Assembly: GCA_001189275.1 (NCBI GenBank)
Contig: CP012158.1
Span: forward strand, 372,001 to 436,000
Origin: Pyrobaculum sp. WP30
Lineage (GTDB): Archaea > Thermoproteota > Thermoprotei > Thermoproteales > Thermoproteaceae
DNA: 64,000 nt
Reading direction: 5' to 3'
A program made the translations under genes and the position numbers. Below are positions 61,754 to 64,000 of the stretch, one piece after another (position 1 is the first letter of the stretch; every line of letters starts with the position of its first letter). The notes below the pieces were generated by a model. That model was not told the DNA's origin. It saw only the letters and a list, made by a program, of their open reading frames with translations, and searched no databases.

Positions 61754-62755
61754 TTACCGCGTCGCCCCGCAACCGTCTATCTGCGCGCCGATCTTAACGC
61801 CTAGGGGCTCTAGGTAGTTGGCGTACTTCTTCGCCTCAAACTCGCCCCGCGCTAAGGCAACCACCTCCGCGCCTCGGTACCTCTGGAGCATCTTGACGCC
61901 CACTGCCTCTATCACGGGGGCGTAGACAGTTCCTCCGTCTTTATATACGCCGAATTCTCTGTCCAACGTCCCGCAACGCACCCTTCCCCCCTCCAGCTCA
62001 ATTATGGCGTTTCTCAAAGCCTCCCTAACCGCCGGGTTGACCCTCCTCCCGTCGAAGACCCCCGGCATAGGCACAACGTCTCCCAGCAACTCCTCCAGCG
62101 GCACCACGGGCAGGTCTCTAAACACGGCGTACCTCAATGCGGCGTAGCCCCGGGGGTTCCAGAAGAGGCTCCTCACATAGCCCATGAGCAACTTGTCTCT
62201 CTCCTCGTTGGGCTTCTCAGACACGGAGTCAGCCACCGCCCTAAGCGGCGCCTCTAACCACCTGGGCGCACAGACCACCTCCCGCCCAGACACCGTGTCG
62301 TGCCTCCGGTAGAGGTAGGGGACCAGGTGTCTCTCCTCTATCGACATGAGGCTTAGATACGCGCGGAACTCCTCCGCGTCCAGGCAACGGGAGTAGGGGC
62401 CGTGGTCCTCCAGCTCCCAGTAGAGATACTTGGCGAAGTAGACCACCGCCTCCCAGACCTCCGGCGGGGAAGAAACAGTGGAGACGCTTATCCAGCGGTA
62501 GAGGTTCTTCTGGAAGTCGCCGTCGTTGAGCAAGGCGGCGAAGACCTCCTGCAGAACCTCCCTCTCGAGGGCCCTCACGGCCGTATCTACATAACGCCCC
62601 AGCTCCTCGGGGAGGCCCATCTGCGTCGCCGCCTCGGCCGCCGAACCCCCCTCGAAGGAGGCCAACACCAAGTGGGCAAGCTCAGAAAAGTGACGTAGCA
62701 GGTTTCTAACTCCAATTACCTTAAGATTCGGCGGAAGCATTTGCGACTTCCTCAA
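61754..62755 (-). CDS. Unknown 333-residue protein
   Basis: I do not recognise a family. The first about 210 residues are helical with many aromatic and charged positions and include SIEERHLVPYLYRRHD. The last about 80 residues form an alpha/beta module (REFGVYKDGGTVYAPVIEAV, then VVALARGEFEAKKYANYLEPLGVKI) that resembles small nuclease-like or Rossmann folds without a clear catalytic triad. It overlaps the upstream winged-helix gene by 35 bp and is probably co-transcribed with it. ATG 62740 is an alternative start. Confidence 0.55.
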   Translation of the reverse strand: MRKSQMLPPNLKVIGVRNLLRHFSELAHLVLASFEGGSAAEAATQMGLPEELGRYVDTAVRALEREVLQEVFAALLNDGDFQKNLYRWISVSTVSSPPEVWEAVVYFAKYLYWELEDHGPYSRCLDAEEFRAYLSLMSIEERHLVPYLYRRHDTVSGREVVCAPRWLEAPLRAVADSVSEKPNEERDKLLMGYVRSLFWNPRGYAALRYAVFRDLPVVPLEELLGDVVPMPGVFDGRRVNPAVREALRNAIIELEGGRVRCGTLDREFGVYKDGGTVYAPVIEAVGVKMLQRYRGAEVVALARGEFEAKKYANYLEPLGVKIGAQIDGCGATR

Positions 62756-63437
62756 TCAACTTCTTGACCTCTGGACACTCCTCTGGGAAGGGGTGGCTAC
62801 ATGCGCCGTAGTTGGGGCATCTCACGGCGAGTATATCAACGGCTCTGCCCCTCATCCTAAGCAACAAAGAAATTCTATTGTACCGGGCCATGAAGCCTTC
62901 GAGAATTTTTACATGTGTCTCGTAGGACTCCTTAAGGACTTCTTCAGGTACGCCGAGGACGTGATGCAACGACTTGTAGCCGCCCCTTATGAACTCGTTT
63001 ATGTACATGGCGGCGCCGGTGGGCTTGCAGATGTACGCCGCAGTCACGTCGAAGCCCAGCTTCTTCAGGGCGGAGCCCAGCACCACTAGGTACGCCAGCA
63101 GTGCCTCGTCTCTCACCTCGAGACTCCACATCTTTTTTAACGACCGCAAAGCATAGACGTCGCCGCTGACGTAGTATAGAGCCAGCGCGGCCTTCGCCGT
63201 CGCCACGTAACCCCTGCCATCTTGGAATAGAAATCTGCGTCGTGCTAAAGACTTAACTGTTTTGTATGCCGAGGAGAGTTGAAGCCCTGTGTGTTTATAA
63301 AGTTCGTAGGGGGTGGCTGAGGCGGGGTATATATTGATGTAGAAGTTAAGTGCTTGAACCCCGCCGGAGCTCAGAGGGGTAAGTAGGGAGACCCACGTCG
63401 ACTTGAATAAAAAGTAAAGCGTGAGGACATCTATCAC
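62721..63437 (-). CDS. Winged-helix protein with C-terminal cysteines, unknown function
   Basis: The 238-residue protein has a membrane-like or hydrophobic N terminus, a winged-helix segment (TPYELYKHTGLQLSSAYKTV followed by KSLARRRFLFQDGRGYVAT), a helical middle, and a C-terminal CPNYGACSHPFPEECPE with three or four cysteines that could bind a cluster or zinc. The Cys pattern suggests a redox- or metal-sensing regulator, which is inference. Leaderless GTG with CTTAAATTAATG upstream. Confidence 0.55.
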   Translation of the reverse strand: MIDVLTLYFLFKSTWVSLLTPLSSGGVQALNFYINIYPASATPYELYKHTGLQLSSAYKTVKSLARRRFLFQDGRGYVATAKAALALYYVSGDVYALRSLKKMWSLEVRDEALLAYLVVLGSALKKLGFDVTAAYICKPTGAAMYINEFIRGGYKSLHHVLGVPEEVLKESYETHVKILEGFMARYNRISLLLRMRGRAVDILAVRCPNYGACSHPFPEECPEVKKLIEEVANASAES

Positions 63438-63520
63438 ATATATACCATGGCATTAATTTAAGTTTTTTCTTACACTGAAGCGGTGGAATAAGATATAGAT
63501 AGATGTGACGGGGCTCCTCC

Positions 63521-64000
63521 GTGGAGGATAGCTGGCCTATGTTTCTCTTTTTGGGGAGGCTCCTTCTGAAGGAGCTGGAGCCCGAGGACGTGCCGAAGGT
63601 GCTTGAGGTGGTGCGCGCCCTGCCTGAGAGGTTTAGGGCGCCTATGGAGGAGGACTTGCTCGGCGAGGAGTCTTATCTCAAGTTGCGGGTCGACTTCACC
63701 AAGACCCTTTTTATGTACGTCCACCCCTACGAGTCGGTGTTTAGAGACCCCTCTGGACTTCTCTGTACCGATGTGTCGCAGGATGTGGTGGAGTTCTACC
63801 GGAGGGCTGGCTACGAGCCGGATCTCCGGGAGGCTAGAGTCAGATGTGGAGACCACCTAGCCCTAGAGATGCTTTTCGTGGGGGAGCTTCTGAAGGCGGG
63901 GCAACGCGACGAGGCTAAGAGGTTTCTAGAAGATCACCTCTTGCAGTGGGGGCCTCTTGCCGCCGTCGCCATAAGAGAAACCGCAGCTACCGGCTTCTAC
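63521..64000 (+). CDS. TorD-family chaperone for a molybdoenzyme (3' end cut by window)
   Basis: The first 160 codons of a TorD/DmsD-type redox-enzyme maturation protein, which holds the Tat-exported catalytic subunit until its cofactor is in place. Family signatures visible are PYESVFRDPSGLLCTDVSQD-like text (HPYESVFRD and VSQDVVEFYRRAGYEPD) and CGDHLALEMLFVGELLK, followed by FLEDHLLQWGPLAAVA. The GTG at 63521 lies about 26 nt after a TATA-like AGATATAGAT; ATG 63539 is the alternative. It may serve the Mo enzyme at 47311-49737 or another one beyond the window. Confidence 0.82.
   Translation, partial: MEDSWPMFLFLGRLLLKELEPEDVPKVLEVVRALPERFRAPMEEDLLGEESYLKLRVDFTKTLFMYVHPYESVFRDPSGLLCTDVSQDVVEFYRRAGYEPDLREARVRCGDHLALEMLFVGELLKAGQRDEAKRFLEDHLLQWGPLAAVAIRETAATGFY

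Noticed and set aside
61754-63437. Undescribed defence or CRISPR-associated module
   Set aside because: No nuclease, helicase or nucleotidyltransferase motif was found in either protein and no array or mobile element is near, so only an unknown gene pair is claimed.
1-64000. tRNA and rRNA genes
   Set aside because: Gaps were scanned by eye for T-loop and acceptor patterns and none was convincing; intron-containing tRNAs could be missed without a covariance-model search.

Overview
The window looks like chromosomal DNA of a hyperthermophilic crenarchaeon of the order Thermoproteales, most likely Pyrobaculum or a close relative. The reasons are the GC-rich coding sequence, the very short AT-rich promoters whose TATA boxes lie about 25 nt before start codons (leaderless mRNAs), the archaeal-type PEP carboxylase, tricorn protease, archaeal CoA-synthesis enzymes (pantoate kinase, phosphopantothenate synthetase), type-5 uracil-DNA glycosylase, a fused trehalose-phosphate synthase/phosphatase as described in Thermoproteus tenax, and a box C/D sRNA. 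No rRNA, tRNA, CRISPR array or intact insertion sequence was seen.

Layout. 1-2.2 kb: a small membrane protein, a coiled-coil protein with 18-residue repeats, and decayed genes. 2.2-13.1 kb: a carbon-fixation block that fits the dicarboxylate/4-hydroxybutyrate cycle (CoA ligase, CoA-acylating aldehyde dehydrogenase, 4-hydroxybutyryl-CoA dehydratase, fumarate reductase with a minimal iron-sulfur subunit, NADH-oxidase-like flavoprotein, Zn alcohol dehydrogenase, PEP carboxylase). 13.2-18 kb: two CBS proteins, PLP synthase pdxS-pdxT, a LysE-type exporter, an Nre DNA-repair protein, a methyltransferase. 18.3-26.5 kb: compatible-solute genes with both the TPS/TPP and TreT routes to trehalose, a channel protein, a DUF5752 protein and a HAD phosphatase. 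27-36 kb: MFS carrier, archaeal malate synthase, a three-gene glycolate/lactate oxidase and LutB, with gene remnants between. 36.3-42.8 kb: TauE/SafE exporter with an ArsR regulator and a perfect operator palindrome, tricorn protease, CoxG. 42.8-45.3 kb: box C/D sRNA, a cluster of three small genes, glycerate 2-kinase. 45.6-52.8 kb: respiration, with a Tat-exported molybdopterin oxidoreductase of three subunits divergent from a bd-type oxidase pair. 53-64 kb: thioesterase, citramalate synthase, DMT carrier, UDG, CoA-biosynthesis genes, a VapBC pair, small membrane proteins, two unknown genes, and the start of a TorD chaperone.

How they work together: the first block fixes CO2 and bicarbonate through succinyl-CoA and 4-hydroxybutyrate; malate synthase, glycolate oxidase and glycerate kinase can feed C2/C3 acids into the same C4 pool. 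The Mo enzyme, bd oxidase and TorD handle electron disposal. PanB, PanE, pantoate kinase and phosphopantothenate synthetase supply the CoA on which the carbon cycle depends.

The most unusual observations are (1) a 41-bp microinversion inside the first bd-oxidase gene that creates an in-frame stop and is exactly repaired by reverse-complementing the segment; (2) a complete box C/D sRNA and a second, inverted, near-identical copy about 41 kb away with a damaged C box; (3) a 9-bp-arm palindrome between TATA box and start of a TauE exporter next to an ArsR gene with cysteines placed as in persulfide sensors; (4) a citramalate synthase gene whose only sensible start codon is one base out of frame; (5) two divergent leaderless genes that appear to share one symmetric TATA element. 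No wholly new multi-gene system could be shown.
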